64,000 nt of DNA, taken from assembly GCF_005860775.1 (NCBI RefSeq), contig NZ_VCHQ01000026.1, positions 62,001-126,000 on the forward strand, given 5' to 3'. Numbering within the stretch: the first letter of the stretch is position 1; every line of letters starts with the position of its first letter. Below are positions 44,053 through 51,973 of the stretch, one piece after another. The translations under genes were made by a program, and so were the position numbers. The notes under the pieces were generated by a model, which saw nothing but the letters and a program-made list of their open reading frames with translations, was not told the DNA's origin and ran no database searches. This DNA comes from Klebsiella indica. Its GTDB lineage: Bacteria > Pseudomonadota > Gammaproteobacteria > Enterobacterales > Enterobacteriaceae.

Positions 44053-44330
44053 TTTTTTTGCTTGCCTTATTTGTATAGAGTTTGATAAAAACTTAACATC
44101 CTATTAGATACCACTATTTTTCTTATCAGGCCACAATTAATTGAAGATAACTTTTGTTTGCATTTTTAGCAATATACTAATATAAAATAATTTCATGATA
44201 ATCAGATCCAATAGTGATAGCAAATTACGCAAAGTGTCCGCTCCTGGCACGGAGCTGCCCCTGGGGTGGCTACAAGCGAGAAACTGACCGAAATTTTATA
44301 GCCAACATAGTTTTGATGTGTCCACACTGC
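44053..44330. other. Very AT-rich spacer inside the insertion
   Basis: No gene seen. It contains the minus-strand promoter region of the ATPase gene (44053-44215) and, at 44234-44275, a GTGTCCGCTCCTGGCAC segment related to the inverted repeat at 44910. Confidence 0.4.
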
Positions 44331-44768
44331 TTAAGACTTTATCAGATAAGGTTTTAGAAAATTCTCCACTTCTCGTCTTCCAACTCCTAGCGTAAAGCTG
44401 ACTCCTGCATTTTTTAAAATTCTGAGGCCTTCACCTCTGTTTCTAGGATGCGGGTCTTCCATGGCAACATAGACATGGCGTGGTTTCAATTCAGCAAGTG
44501 TCAAGGCACAGGAGGGAGTTCTTCCTTGATATGAGCAGGGTTCAAGTGTGACAAAGATTTCACATTCACTAATTGGAACCGTTAGTTTTGAGATGGCGTC
44601 TATCTCTGCGTGATGATGGCCAGGATGTTGAGTGAAGCCTTCGGAAACTACCGCCCGTTTATGGACAATCACGCACCCTACAGGTGGATTTGGTCTGCAG
44701 CCAGGTAAGGCTTGACGTGATTTTTCAAGCGCTAACAACATGAATTCTAAATTTTCGCTCATCCGCAT
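44331..44768 (-). CDS. Stand-alone RibD-type zinc deaminase
   Basis: 145 residues. The cytidine-deaminase-fold zinc site is complete: HAEIDAI (His, Glu) and LEPCSYQGRTPSC (two Cys). RPNPPVGCVIV and the PCSYQGRTPSC motif are those of the RibD deaminase domain, but the C-terminal reductase domain of RibD is missing. RibD deaminates a pyrimidine intermediate of riboflavin synthesis. A single-domain copy in an AT-rich island is more likely accessory. It lies 278 bp upstream of the ATPase-TOPRIM gene on the same strand. The start may be the ATG at 44762. Confidence 0.8.
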   Translation of the reverse strand: MRMSENLEFMLLALEKSRQALPGCRPNPPVGCVIVHKRAVVSEGFTQHPGHHHAEIDAISKLTVPISECEIFVTLEPCSYQGRTPSCALTLAELKPRHVYVAMEDPHPRNRGEGLRILKNAGVSFTLGVGRREVENFLKPYLIKS

Positions 44769-44909
44769 TTATGCCCGAATATGTAAATCATAGAATTACG
44801 ATTTTCAAACCATCCGGCATGATGGTCCATTATTTAGATTAATTACTCAACAGCTATGACCAACCCGTCGTTAATTCACTCGCACTGACCCTTTGATACT
44901 TCTGCTTTT

Positions 44910-44950
44910 GGCACACAGCGGACAGTACAGTTGGCTGTCCGCTGTGTGCC
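44910..44950. repeat. Perfect 16-bp inverted repeat
   Basis: GGCACACAGCGGACAG (44910-44925), nine-base loop, CTGTCCGCTGTGTGCC (44935-44950). Related GCGGACA/TGTCCGC pieces occur at 42376 and 44235. No T-run follows on either strand, so a simple terminator is not obvious. It may be a relic of the insertion. Confidence 0.7.
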
Positions 44951-44981
44951 AGGAACCGACATTTAGATAGCCATGGTGTGG

Positions 44982-45389
44982 TTAACCGCGCATGTCGAAG
45001 CCGGATTTTTGAAAATCTCGATAGACTTCCGGATTGTTGAAGGCCGGGAATTTAGCTTTCTGGGCTGCTGATTTAATCGCTTCGCAATAGGCTTTGTTGC
45101 CGTTGCTGGTTGATATTTTTAAAGCCGTACCATCCTGAGAAAATTCCATATGCAACCTGCATTTTTTCCCTTTCCAGTTTTGCGGTTCATCAAGTTTGGC
45201 ATTTATTGCCGCCCTGATTGCCCGCGCTTGCGCACCCCATTCATCCTGATCATCCCAACGTCCTGAACTGCAATTCCCCGTTGCAGTGGTCTTATGGCAG
45301 CCGGAAGGATGTAACGGCGCGCATCCCGTGGCCAGGCTGACCGCAATGGTCAGCATAACGATTTTCTTTACTGTTTCAGACGATCCCAC
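44982..45389 (-). CDS. TolA C-terminal-domain-like lipoprotein
   Basis: 135 residues if translation begins at GTG 45389, which has GAGGGG six bases upstream and gives a lipoprotein signal (KKIVMLTIAVSLATGC, lipobox ATGC). The mature part resembles the TolA/TonB C-terminal domain: YxxAIxxAINAKLDEPQ-like helix, then CRLHMEFSQDGTALKI and AQKAKFPAF, with PEVYRDFQ. Similar lipoproteins occur in prophages and islands, but the function is unknown. It probably faces the periplasm. Longer starts up to 45461 would bury the lipobox. Confidence 0.7.
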   Translation of the reverse strand: MGSSETVKKIVMLTIAVSLATGCAPLHPSGCHKTTATGNCSSGRWDDQDEWGAQARAIRAAINAKLDEPQNWKGKKCRLHMEFSQDGTALKISTSNGNKAYCEAIKSAAQKAKFPAFNNPEVYRDFQKSGFDMRG

Positions 45390-45493
45390 TTCTTGCCCCT
45401 CAATCCATTTAAACCTCAGCAATATTGGCATATTCTTCCGGCAGTCCATTTCAACCACCAATTATCTACATACTCTCTTTGTAGAATATGACC

Positions 45494-45790
45494 ATGATAA
45501 CTGTTGAGAAGTCAGACCTATATCCCATCAATTAATCGAAATGCTGTCATCTGAACTTACCACAATTACCGCTGATAACGGCAAAAGCCATTTTCAGACC
45601 GAAGTGTGCCAGGCATTGGTAGCGCTTTACTCATTTTTCTGGAAACATCTGCAAAAGAGAAGGGATATAGCGAAGCACGGTGCGCAATCGCGTTTACCGC
45701 TAAACGTTCTGTGGAATTCATTGAATATGCGTATAATTCCTTCAGATATAACGGGAGGTGGAATGAATATTGCGCAACATCTGTCGACAA
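45494..45790 (+). pseudogene. Decayed GNAT acetyltransferase
   Basis: Three fragments of one GNAT-type protein are readable in three frames. MITVEKSDLYPIN starts at 45494, MLSSELTTITADNGKSHFQT at 45541, and GIGSALLIFLETSAKEKGYS (the acetyl-CoA binding part) after 45606, ending near NGRWNEYCATSV. The centre of the domain is missing. The sutR start lies in its 3' end. The reading as one broken gene is inference from the order and character of the fragments. Confidence 0.65.
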
Positions 45791-46323
45791 CGTTAAAAAC
45801 ACTACGTCAACAGCGTGGCTGGAGCCTGTCGCGACTGGCGGAAGAAACCAGCGTATCGAAAGCGATGCTTGGCCAGATTGAACGTAACGAATCCAGCCCG
45901 ACGGTTGCCACGCTGTGGAAAATCGCCACCGGCCTCAACGTGCCGTTTTCTGCCTTTATCGTTGCCGATAACGCCGCCGGGCCGACGGTGTTTGATCCCC
46001 AGCAGCAGGCCATGGTGGTGACGCCCATTTTTCCCTGGGATCCGGTGCTGCGATTCGATCATTTATCCGTTACGCTGGCTCCCGGCGCGCTGAGCGAATC
46101 CGCACCCCATGAGAAAGGCGTTATCGAGCATGTGGTGGTGATTAGCGGTGAACTGGAACTCTGTTTGCAGGGGGAATGGCAGTCACTACGGCCCGGCGAA
46201 GGGCGACGTTTCGCCGGTGATGTCGCCCATGCCTATCGCAATAACGGCGTGCAGACAGCCCATTTCCATTCGCTGATTCATTATCCGAAAGAAAACAAAA
46301 GCCGCGGCCTGGCAAATGACTAA
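45763..46323 (+). CDS. sutR: SutR (YdcN), HTH-cupin regulator of sulfur utilisation
   Basis: 186 residues. An XRE-type helix-turn-helix (LRQQRGWSLSRLAEETSVSK, MLGQIERNESSPTVATLWKI) is followed by a cupin domain (HEKGVIEHVVVISGELELCL). It matches E. coli SutR, which affects sulfur-utilisation genes. The ATG at 45763 is chosen for GGGAGG upstream and for the family start (xxxAxxLSTTLKxLRQQRGW); earlier in-frame starts read into the acetyltransferase remnant. Confidence 0.9.
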   Translation: MNIAQHLSTTLKTLRQQRGWSLSRLAEETSVSKAMLGQIERNESSPTVATLWKIATGLNVPFSAFIVADNAAGPTVFDPQQQAMVVTPIFPWDPVLRFDHLSVTLAPGALSESAPHEKGVIEHVVVISGELELCLQGEWQSLRPGEGRRFAGDVAHAYRNNGVQTAHFHSLIHYPKENKSRGLAND

Positions 46324-46530
46324 GATAATAATCACACCATGACGTGGAAAATCCGCAATACGTGATAACGGTATCCGCGGACATTTTTCCAGAGAAACAC
46401 ATTTTTCTTCAATGCGTTGCTGAAAAGTAAAAATTCCCGCTGCGGCGGTAGCGGAAAACATTTTGGTCTGCGTGGCGTTCTGACTACAATAGCCGCCATT
46501 TCGCCCCCTATAATGGATAACGACGAACGT

Positions 46531-48492
46531 ATGCGCCTGCAAAACCATCATCTTGAACTACTGAGTCCTGCCCGCGATGCCGGGATTGCCCGTGAAGCGA
46601 TTTTGCACGGCGCGGACGCGGTCTATATCGGCGGACCGGGATTTGGCGCGCGCCACAATGCCAGCAACAGCCTGAGCGATATCGCAAATCTGGTACCGTT
46701 TGCCCATCGCTACGGCGCCAAAGTGTTTGTGACCCTGAATACCATTCTGCATGATGATGAACTGGAACCCGCCCGGCGCCTGATTACTGACCTGTATGAA
46801 ACCGGCGTGGATGCGCTGATTGTCCAGGATATGGGGGTCATGGAGCTGGACATTCCGCCAATTGAGCTGCATGCCAGCACCCAGTGCGACATTCGCAGCG
46901 TTGAGAAAGCAAAATTCCTCTCCGATGTCGGTTTCAGCCAGATCGTTCTGGCGCGTGAGCTGAATCTGCAGCAGATCAAAGCGATTTACGATAACACCGA
47001 TGCGACCATTGAATTCTTTATTCATGGCGCTTTATGCGTGGCCTATTCCGGGCAGTGCAATATTTCTCACGCGCAGACCGGCCGCAGCGCCAATCGCGGC
47101 GACTGCTCCCAGGCTTGTCGTCTCCCTTATACCCTGAAAGACGATCAGGGGCGCGTGGTGGCCTACGAAAAACACCTGCTGTCGATGAAAGATAACGATC
47201 AGACCGCCAACCTGGCCGCGCTGATTGATGCGGGCGTACGCTCGTTTAAGATCGAAGGCCGGTATAAGGATATGAGCTACGTGAAGAATATCACCGCGCA
47301 TTATCGCCAGATGCTCGACGCGATCATCGACGATCGCGGCGACCTTGCCCGTTCCTCTGCGGGCCGGACCGAACATTTCTTTGTCCCATCCACGGATAAA
47401 ACTTTTCATCGCGGCAGCACCGACTATTTTGTTCATGCGCGCAAGGGCGACATTGGCGCGTTTGACTCGCCGAAGTTTATTGGCCTGCCGGTGGGGGAGG
47501 TTCTGAAAGTCGGCAAAGATTTTCTTGATGTTGAAGTGAGCGAAGCGCTGGCCAACGGTGACGGGCTTAACGTAATGATTAAACGTGAAATTGTCGGCTT
47601 TCGCGCCAACACGGTAGAAAAAACCGGCGAAAACCGTTATCGCGTCTGGCCAAACGAAATGCCTGCCGATTTATATAAAGCGCGACCGCATCAGCCGTTA
47701 AACCGTAACCTCGATCATAACTGGCAGCAGGCGCTGTTGAAAACGTCCAGCGAGCGTCGAATCGCAGTAGATATCGAACTAAGCGGATGGCAGGAACAAC
47801 TGGTTCTGACCATGACCAGCGAAGAGGGGGTGAGCGTTACGCATACTCTGGACGGTGAGTTTGTCGAGGCGACCCAGGCGGAGAAAGCGAGGGCCAGCTT
47901 ACGTGACGGCGTGGCCAGGTTAGGCCAGACAATTTACTACGCGCGTGATGTACAGATTACGCTCCCGGCGCTGTTCGTACCCAATAGCCTGTTAAACCAG
48001 TTGCGCCGTGAAACGGCTGAAATGCTGGATGATGCGCGTCTCAGGGCAGTAGTGCGTGGCCGCCGTAAACCGGTTTGTGTACCGCCGCCTGTTTATCCGG
48101 AAACCCATCTGTCGTTTCTGGCGAACGTTTATAACCATAAGGCGCGCGAGTTTTATCAGCGTTACGGCGTGCAGTTAATTGATGCCGCCTATGAAGCACA
48201 TGAAGAGAAGGGAGACGTGCCGGTAATGATCACTAAGCACTGCCTGCGCTTTGCCTTTAATCTGTGTCCAAAACAGGCGAAAGGCTCTATTAAGAGCTGG
48301 AAAGCCACGCCAATGCAGCTGATTCATGGCGATGAAGTGCTCACGCTGAAATTTGATTGCCGTCCTTGCGAAATGCATGTGATCGGCAAGATAAAAAACC
48401 ATATCCTGAAAATGCCGCTGCCTGGCAGTATCGTGGCTTCTGTCAGTCCGGATGATCTGTTGAAAACGCTGCCGAAACGTAAGGGCATCTGA
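46531..48492 (+). CDS. rlhA: RlhA (YdcP), 23S rRNA C2501 hydroxylase
   Basis: 653 residues, equal to E. coli RlhA. U32-peptidase-family signature: ELLSPARDAGIAREAILHGA, then HASTQCDI, EFFIHGALCVAYSGQC, GRSANRGDCSQACRLPY and FKIEGRYKD. The C-terminal cysteines (LRFAFNLCPKQAKG, FDCRPCEMHVIG) complete a likely Fe-S or tRNA/rRNA handling region. It hydroxylates cytidine 2501 of 23S rRNA. The ATG at 46531 gives the family start; a frame extension to 46417 is not conserved. Confidence 0.94.
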   Translation: MRLQNHHLELLSPARDAGIAREAILHGADAVYIGGPGFGARHNASNSLSDIANLVPFAHRYGAKVFVTLNTILHDDELEPARRLITDLYETGVDALIVQDMGVMELDIPPIELHASTQCDIRSVEKAKFLSDVGFSQIVLARELNLQQIKAIYDNTDATIEFFIHGALCVAYSGQCNISHAQTGRSANRGDCSQACRLPYTLKDDQGRVVAYEKHLLSMKDNDQTANLAALIDAGVRSFKIEGRYKDMSYVKNITAHYRQMLDAIIDDRGDLARSSAGRTEHFFVPSTDKTFHRGSTDYFVHARKGDIGAFDSPKFIGLPVGEVLKVGKDFLDVEVSEALANGDGLNVMIKREIVGFRANTVEKTGENRYRVWPNEMPADLYKARPHQPLNRNLDHNWQQALLKTSSERRIAVDIELSGWQEQLVLTMTSEEGVSVTHTLDGEFVEATQAEKARASLRDGVARLGQTIYYARDVQITLPALFVPNSLLNQLRRETAEMLDDARLRAVVRGRRKPVCVPPPVYPETHLSFLANVYNHKAREFYQRYGVQLIDAAYEAHEEKGDVPVMITKHCLRFAFNLCPKQAKGSIKSWKATPMQLIHGDEVLTLKFDCRPCEMHVIGKIKNHILKMPLPGSIVASVSPDDLLKTLPKRKGI

Positions 48493-48505
48493 GCGCCGAG
48501 AGTTG

Positions 48506-48739
48506 CTACCGGTCGTCATGCATTTTGGGTTTCCGTGCATTCTGCCAGTGATGATGTTCGCGCAGGTCGGATGCGGCTTCCTCGCTCCGACTGCGCAGTT
48601 CATCGCTGTCTGCTTCATGTCGCAATTGTTGTTCGAGACTTTGAATCGGGAAGAAATCGTGCCCTTGTTTGCGGGCCAGCACGTGCCCGGAAAACAGCGC
48701 ACACATTAGCAGTAACGTCGCGATGTATCTCTTAAACAT
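48506..48739 (-). CDS. yncJ: YncJ, small periplasmic protein
   Basis: 77 residues. Signal peptide to about residue 22 (LLLMCALFSGHVLA), then QLRHEADSDELRSRSEEAAS and LREHHHWQNARKP, which match E. coli YncJ. Function unknown; in E. coli it follows rlhA in the same position. Convergent with rlhA. Confidence 0.88.
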   Translation of the reverse strand: MFKRYIATLLLMCALFSGHVLARKQGHDFFPIQSLEQQLRHEADSDELRSRSEEAASDLREHHHWQNARKPKMHDDR

Positions 48740-48854
48740 ACTTTTTTCCGTTCTGTCGCTAACTGTGGCTCACTATGCCAGGGATTTGTTGAGCTTATTT
48801 CTGCGGTTATCAAAGAAGGGAAAATCCTTTGTCAGCGTCGCCTGACAGAGGGCG

Positions 48855-48884
48855 AAAAAAAGCCCGACAGGTTCGCTATCGGGC
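48855..48884 (-). terminator. Terminator after the DGK-repeat protein gene
   Basis: On the minus strand GCCCGA, an 11-base loop and TCGGGC are followed by seven T, starting 12 bp after the stop at 48896. Confidence 0.8.
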
Positions 48885-48895
48885 GGAGGGGCAAT

Positions 48896-49180
48896 TTAGT
48901 TTTTCGGCGGTAACGGCTTATTGTTCTGCTTACCGTCTTTATGCTCACCTTTTGGCGGCTGTTTGCCATCCTTGCGCACACCTTTCGGCTGGTGTTTACC
49001 GTCATGCTTCTTGCCTTTCGCCGCTTGCCTGCCGTCGTGCTGATGCGCTTTCTGCTGGCGATCGTTATTGTGCTGCGTCGCGGAAGTTTTTTCTGGCGGC
49101 GGGGGCGGGTTATCTGCTGCAAAAACGAACGACGACAGCCCAAGCGTCATCACTGCGGATAACAAAAAAATCTTTTTCAT
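48896..49180 (-). CDS. Small secreted His/Lys-rich protein with KDGK repeats
   Basis: 94 residues. Signal peptide MKKIFLLSAVMTLGLSSFVF with cleavage after FAA-type site around 21. The mature protein is PPPPPEK then degenerate repeats around HDGRQ, HDGKH, KDGKQ and KDGKQ, very basic, rich in His and Gln, with no predicted fold. AGGATG precedes the ATG. It lies downstream of the bd oxidase operon, 97 bp after the DUF2474 gene. Metal or polyanion binding is possible; no function known. Confidence 0.75.
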   Translation of the reverse strand: MKKIFLLSAVMTLGLSSFVFAADNPPPPPEKTSATQHNNDRQQKAHQHDGRQAAKGKKHDGKHQPKGVRKDGKQPPKGEHKDGKQNNKPLPPKN

Positions 49181-49277
49181 CACGACATCCTTTATTTTTA
49201 TGTGCTTAGCGATTTCAGCAAATAAAAATGGAGACAAGATGGAGATACGGCAATCAGTTTCATTGCCGCAGGGTGTC

Positions 49278-49403
49278 TTAGGCCTTTAGTCCTGCCGCGG
49301 TCATTAATAGCCTGAATCCCAGACTTATTGCCGCCAGCGCGAGTACGCTGGCTCCCCACAGGGCGAGCATCCATAATATTCTCTTGAGCCATAATTGTTG
49401 CAT
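49278..49403 (-). CDS. DUF2474-type small subunit of the bd oxidase
   Basis: 41 residues: MQQLWLKRILWMLALWGASV followed by a continued hydrophobic helix to LLMTAAGLKA. One membrane helix with a basic start, the pattern of DUF2474/CydX-like oxidase subunits. The ATG overlaps the subunit II stop by one base (TGATG), so translation is coupled. It probably stabilises the hemes of the oxidase. Confidence 0.85.
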   Translation of the reverse strand: MQQLWLKRILWMLALWGASVLALAAISLGFRLLMTAAGLKA

Positions 49404-50413
49404 CAGTGGTATCCCTCTCCATGTTGAACTTTGCCGCGAAATACGTAGTAACTCCAGAAGGTGTAGCCGAGGATTACCGGCAAAATAAGCAACGCGCCGA
49501 CCAGCATAAAACCCTGACTTTGCGGGGGCGCGGCAGCCTGCCAGAGAGTAATGCCCGGTGGAATAATATGCGGCCATATACTGATGCCCAGACCGCCAAA
49601 ACCGAGAAAGATCAGTCCCAGCGTGAGGACAAAAGGCAGCAGGTGGCTGGTGCTGTTATGCAGCGTGCGCCATAACCAGGCGCTTAGGGACGCGACCAGC
49701 AACGGTACCGGTAGCAGGAAGAAGATGTCAGGCAAACTGAACCAGCGTTCGGCAATGGCCGGTTGGGTTAACGGAGTCCAGATGCTGATGCCGGCAATAA
49801 CGATCAGCAGAGCCAGCAGCAAACCGCGTGCGATGACTCGCATATTTCTGTGCAGTGAATTTTCGCTTTTCATCACCAGCCAACTGGCACCTAGCAGTGC
49901 ATAGGCAATACACAACCCCAAACCGCAGAACAGAGTAAACGGCGTGAGCCAGTCAAACATTTCGCCGCTAAAATGGCGGTCGCTTACCGCGAAGCCGTTG
50001 ATTACCGCGCCAACCACCATTCCCTGGGTGAACGTCGCGAGAATCGAGCCCCCCATAAAGGCGATATCCCAAAACGGGCGGTGTGATGGGGTAGCGTTAA
50101 AACGAAATTCAAAAGCGACGCCGCGAAAAATAAGGCCGATCAGCATCAGAGTGAGTGGGATCGTGAGGGCATCAATAATCACCGCGTAGGCCAACGGAAA
50201 CGCGCCAAACAGGCCAGCACCGCCAAGCACCAGCCAGGTTTCGTTGCCGTCCCAGACCGGGGCGACGCTATTCACCATGACGTCACGATCGGCGACATCC
50301 CGCGTGACGCTGAATAACATGCCAATGCCCAGATCGAAGCCATCCATCACGATATACATCAGGATGGCGAAAACGATAATGACAAACCAAATGACGGATA
50401 AGTCGATACCCAT
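49403..50413 (-). CDS. Cytochrome bd-type quinol oxidase subunit II (CioB/CyxB type)
   Basis: 336 residues, eight or nine membrane helices. MGIDLSVIWFVIIVFAILMY, MDGFDLGIGMLF and WDGNETWLVLGGAGLFGAFP are subunit II signatures. It supports subunit I in the membrane. I recall Salmonella cyxAB as the likely orthologues. One base separates it from subunit I. Confidence 0.92.
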   Translation of the reverse strand: MGIDLSVIWFVIIVFAILMYIVMDGFDLGIGMLFSVTRDVADRDVMVNSVAPVWDGNETWLVLGGAGLFGAFPLAYAVIIDALTIPLTLMLIGLIFRGVAFEFRFNATPSHRPFWDIAFMGGSILATFTQGMVVGAVINGFAVSDRHFSGEMFDWLTPFTLFCGLGLCIAYALLGASWLVMKSENSLHRNMRVIARGLLLALLIVIAGISIWTPLTQPAIAERWFSLPDIFFLLPVPLLVASLSAWLWRTLHNSTSHLLPFVLTLGLIFLGFGGLGISIWPHIIPPGITLWQAAAPPQSQGFMLVGALLILPVILGYTFWSYYVFRGKVQHGEGYH

Positions 50414-51811
50414 TTAACGAGACTCCTTAGATTTAAAATCGTCCATTGCGGCAGAGAGTGGGCGTGCTGGCGTGCCTGAGGTCGCTGGCTGCGCTTCCTG
50501 TGGTCCTTTACGAATCAGACGTAGCATGTAGCTATAGCCGATACCGAATACCGCGCTATAGACCACAATAAAGGTCAACAGACTGATCGACATATGCAGG
50601 GTACCGTGCGCGGAAACGGCATCAGCGGTACGCAGTACGCCGTAAACGACCCAGGGCTGACGACCCACTTCTGTCGTGACCCAGCCCGCAAGGATGGCAA
50701 TCAGCCCCGAGGGGCCCATCCACAGCGCAAAGCGTAAAAAGGGGCGGCAATGATACAGTCGACCGCGATAACGCAGCCACAGGCCCAGCGCGCCGAGCAG
50801 GAGCATCAGCATGCCGAGCCCGGCCATCAGGCGGAAAGACCAGAAAACGATGGTGGAATCAGGACGATCTTGCGGGGCGAACGCCTTCAGCGCGGGAACC
50901 TGTTTATCCAGACTATGGGTGAGAATCAGGCTACCGAGGGCAGGAATTTCCAGACCATAGCGAGTACGTTCCCGTTGCATATCCGGCCAGCCGAATAGCA
51001 GCAGCGGGGTGGGTTCTCCGGGGATATTCTCCCAGTGGCCTTCAATGGCGGCGATCTTGGCGGGCTGGTACTTGAGCGTATTCAGCCCGTGCATATCGCC
51101 GATCGTTGCCTGAATAGGGGCGACAATCAGCGTCATCCATAGCGCCATGGAGAACATCGCGCGAACGGCGGGGGGATTGTTGCCGCGCAACAGGTGCCAT
51201 GCCGCTGAGGCGCCGACGAATAGCGCGCTGCTGAGAAAGGCCGCCAGCGACATATGCAGCAGACGGTAAGGGAACGATGGATTAAAAATAACCGCGAACC
51301 AGTCCACCGGCACCACCTGGCCGTTGACGATCTCAAACCCCTGCGGCGTTTGCATCCAGCTATTGGAGGCGAGGATCCAGAACGTGGAGATAATCGTCCC
51401 CAGCGCCACCATACAGGTGGCAAAGAAGTGAAGGCCGGGGCCGACACGATTCCAGCCAAACAACATCACCCCGAGGAATCCGGCTTCAAGGAAGAAGGCG
51501 CTCAGGACTTCATAGGTCAGCAGAGGGCCGGTAATGCTCCCGGCGAACCCGGAGAATCCGCTCCAGTTTGTTCCGAACTGCCAGGCCATCACCAGTCCGG
51601 AAACCACGCCCATACCAAAGTTGACGGCGAAGATTTTCGACCAGAAGTGGTAAAGCGAGCGCCAGGTCGGATTTTGGGTTTTTAACCATAAGCCTTCCAG
51701 CACGGCCAGGTAGCTGGCTAACCCGATGGTGATGGCGGGGAAGATAATATGAAATGACACGGTGAAGGCGAACTGGATCCGCGCCAGGTGGAATGCATCG
51801 AGATCGAACAT
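50414..51811 (-). CDS. Cytochrome bd-type quinol oxidase subunit I (CioA/CyxA type)
   Basis: 465 residues with nine membrane helices. Heme ligands are kept: His in FTVSFHIIFPA (b595 type), His in YRLLHMSLAAF (b558) and Met near MWMTLIVAPIQ-like/GTLHMSISLLT. GWVTTEVGRQPWVVYG is the signature GRQPW. The quinol loop between helices VI and VII is short, so it belongs to the CIO-like class rather than the CydA long-loop class. It oxidises ubiquinol with oxygen at low oxygen or in the presence of cyanide. Divergent from ydcR across 162 bp. Confidence 0.92.
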   Translation of the reverse strand: MFDLDAFHLARIQFAFTVSFHIIFPAITIGLASYLAVLEGLWLKTQNPTWRSLYHFWSKIFAVNFGMGVVSGLVMAWQFGTNWSGFSGFAGSITGPLLTYEVLSAFFLEAGFLGVMLFGWNRVGPGLHFFATCMVALGTIISTFWILASNSWMQTPQGFEIVNGQVVPVDWFAVIFNPSFPYRLLHMSLAAFLSSALFVGASAAWHLLRGNNPPAVRAMFSMALWMTLIVAPIQATIGDMHGLNTLKYQPAKIAAIEGHWENIPGEPTPLLLFGWPDMQRERTRYGLEIPALGSLILTHSLDKQVPALKAFAPQDRPDSTIVFWSFRLMAGLGMLMLLLGALGLWLRYRGRLYHCRPFLRFALWMGPSGLIAILAGWVTTEVGRQPWVVYGVLRTADAVSAHGTLHMSISLLTFIVVYSAVFGIGYSYMLRLIRKGPQEAQPATSGTPARPLSAAMDDFKSKESR

Positions 51812-51973
51812 GCAGAACTCCGCAATAAAATTGATTCAGCGCAATTCTAAGCCGGGTTATAAATGCGTTGCAGGAACAGAAAAGGTGTTTTTTCCTATAA
51901 CAGTTTTTATAACCGACTATTATTTTTCATCTGATATATTATTGTTCCTGAGAATGGCGAAGCGGAATGCGTA

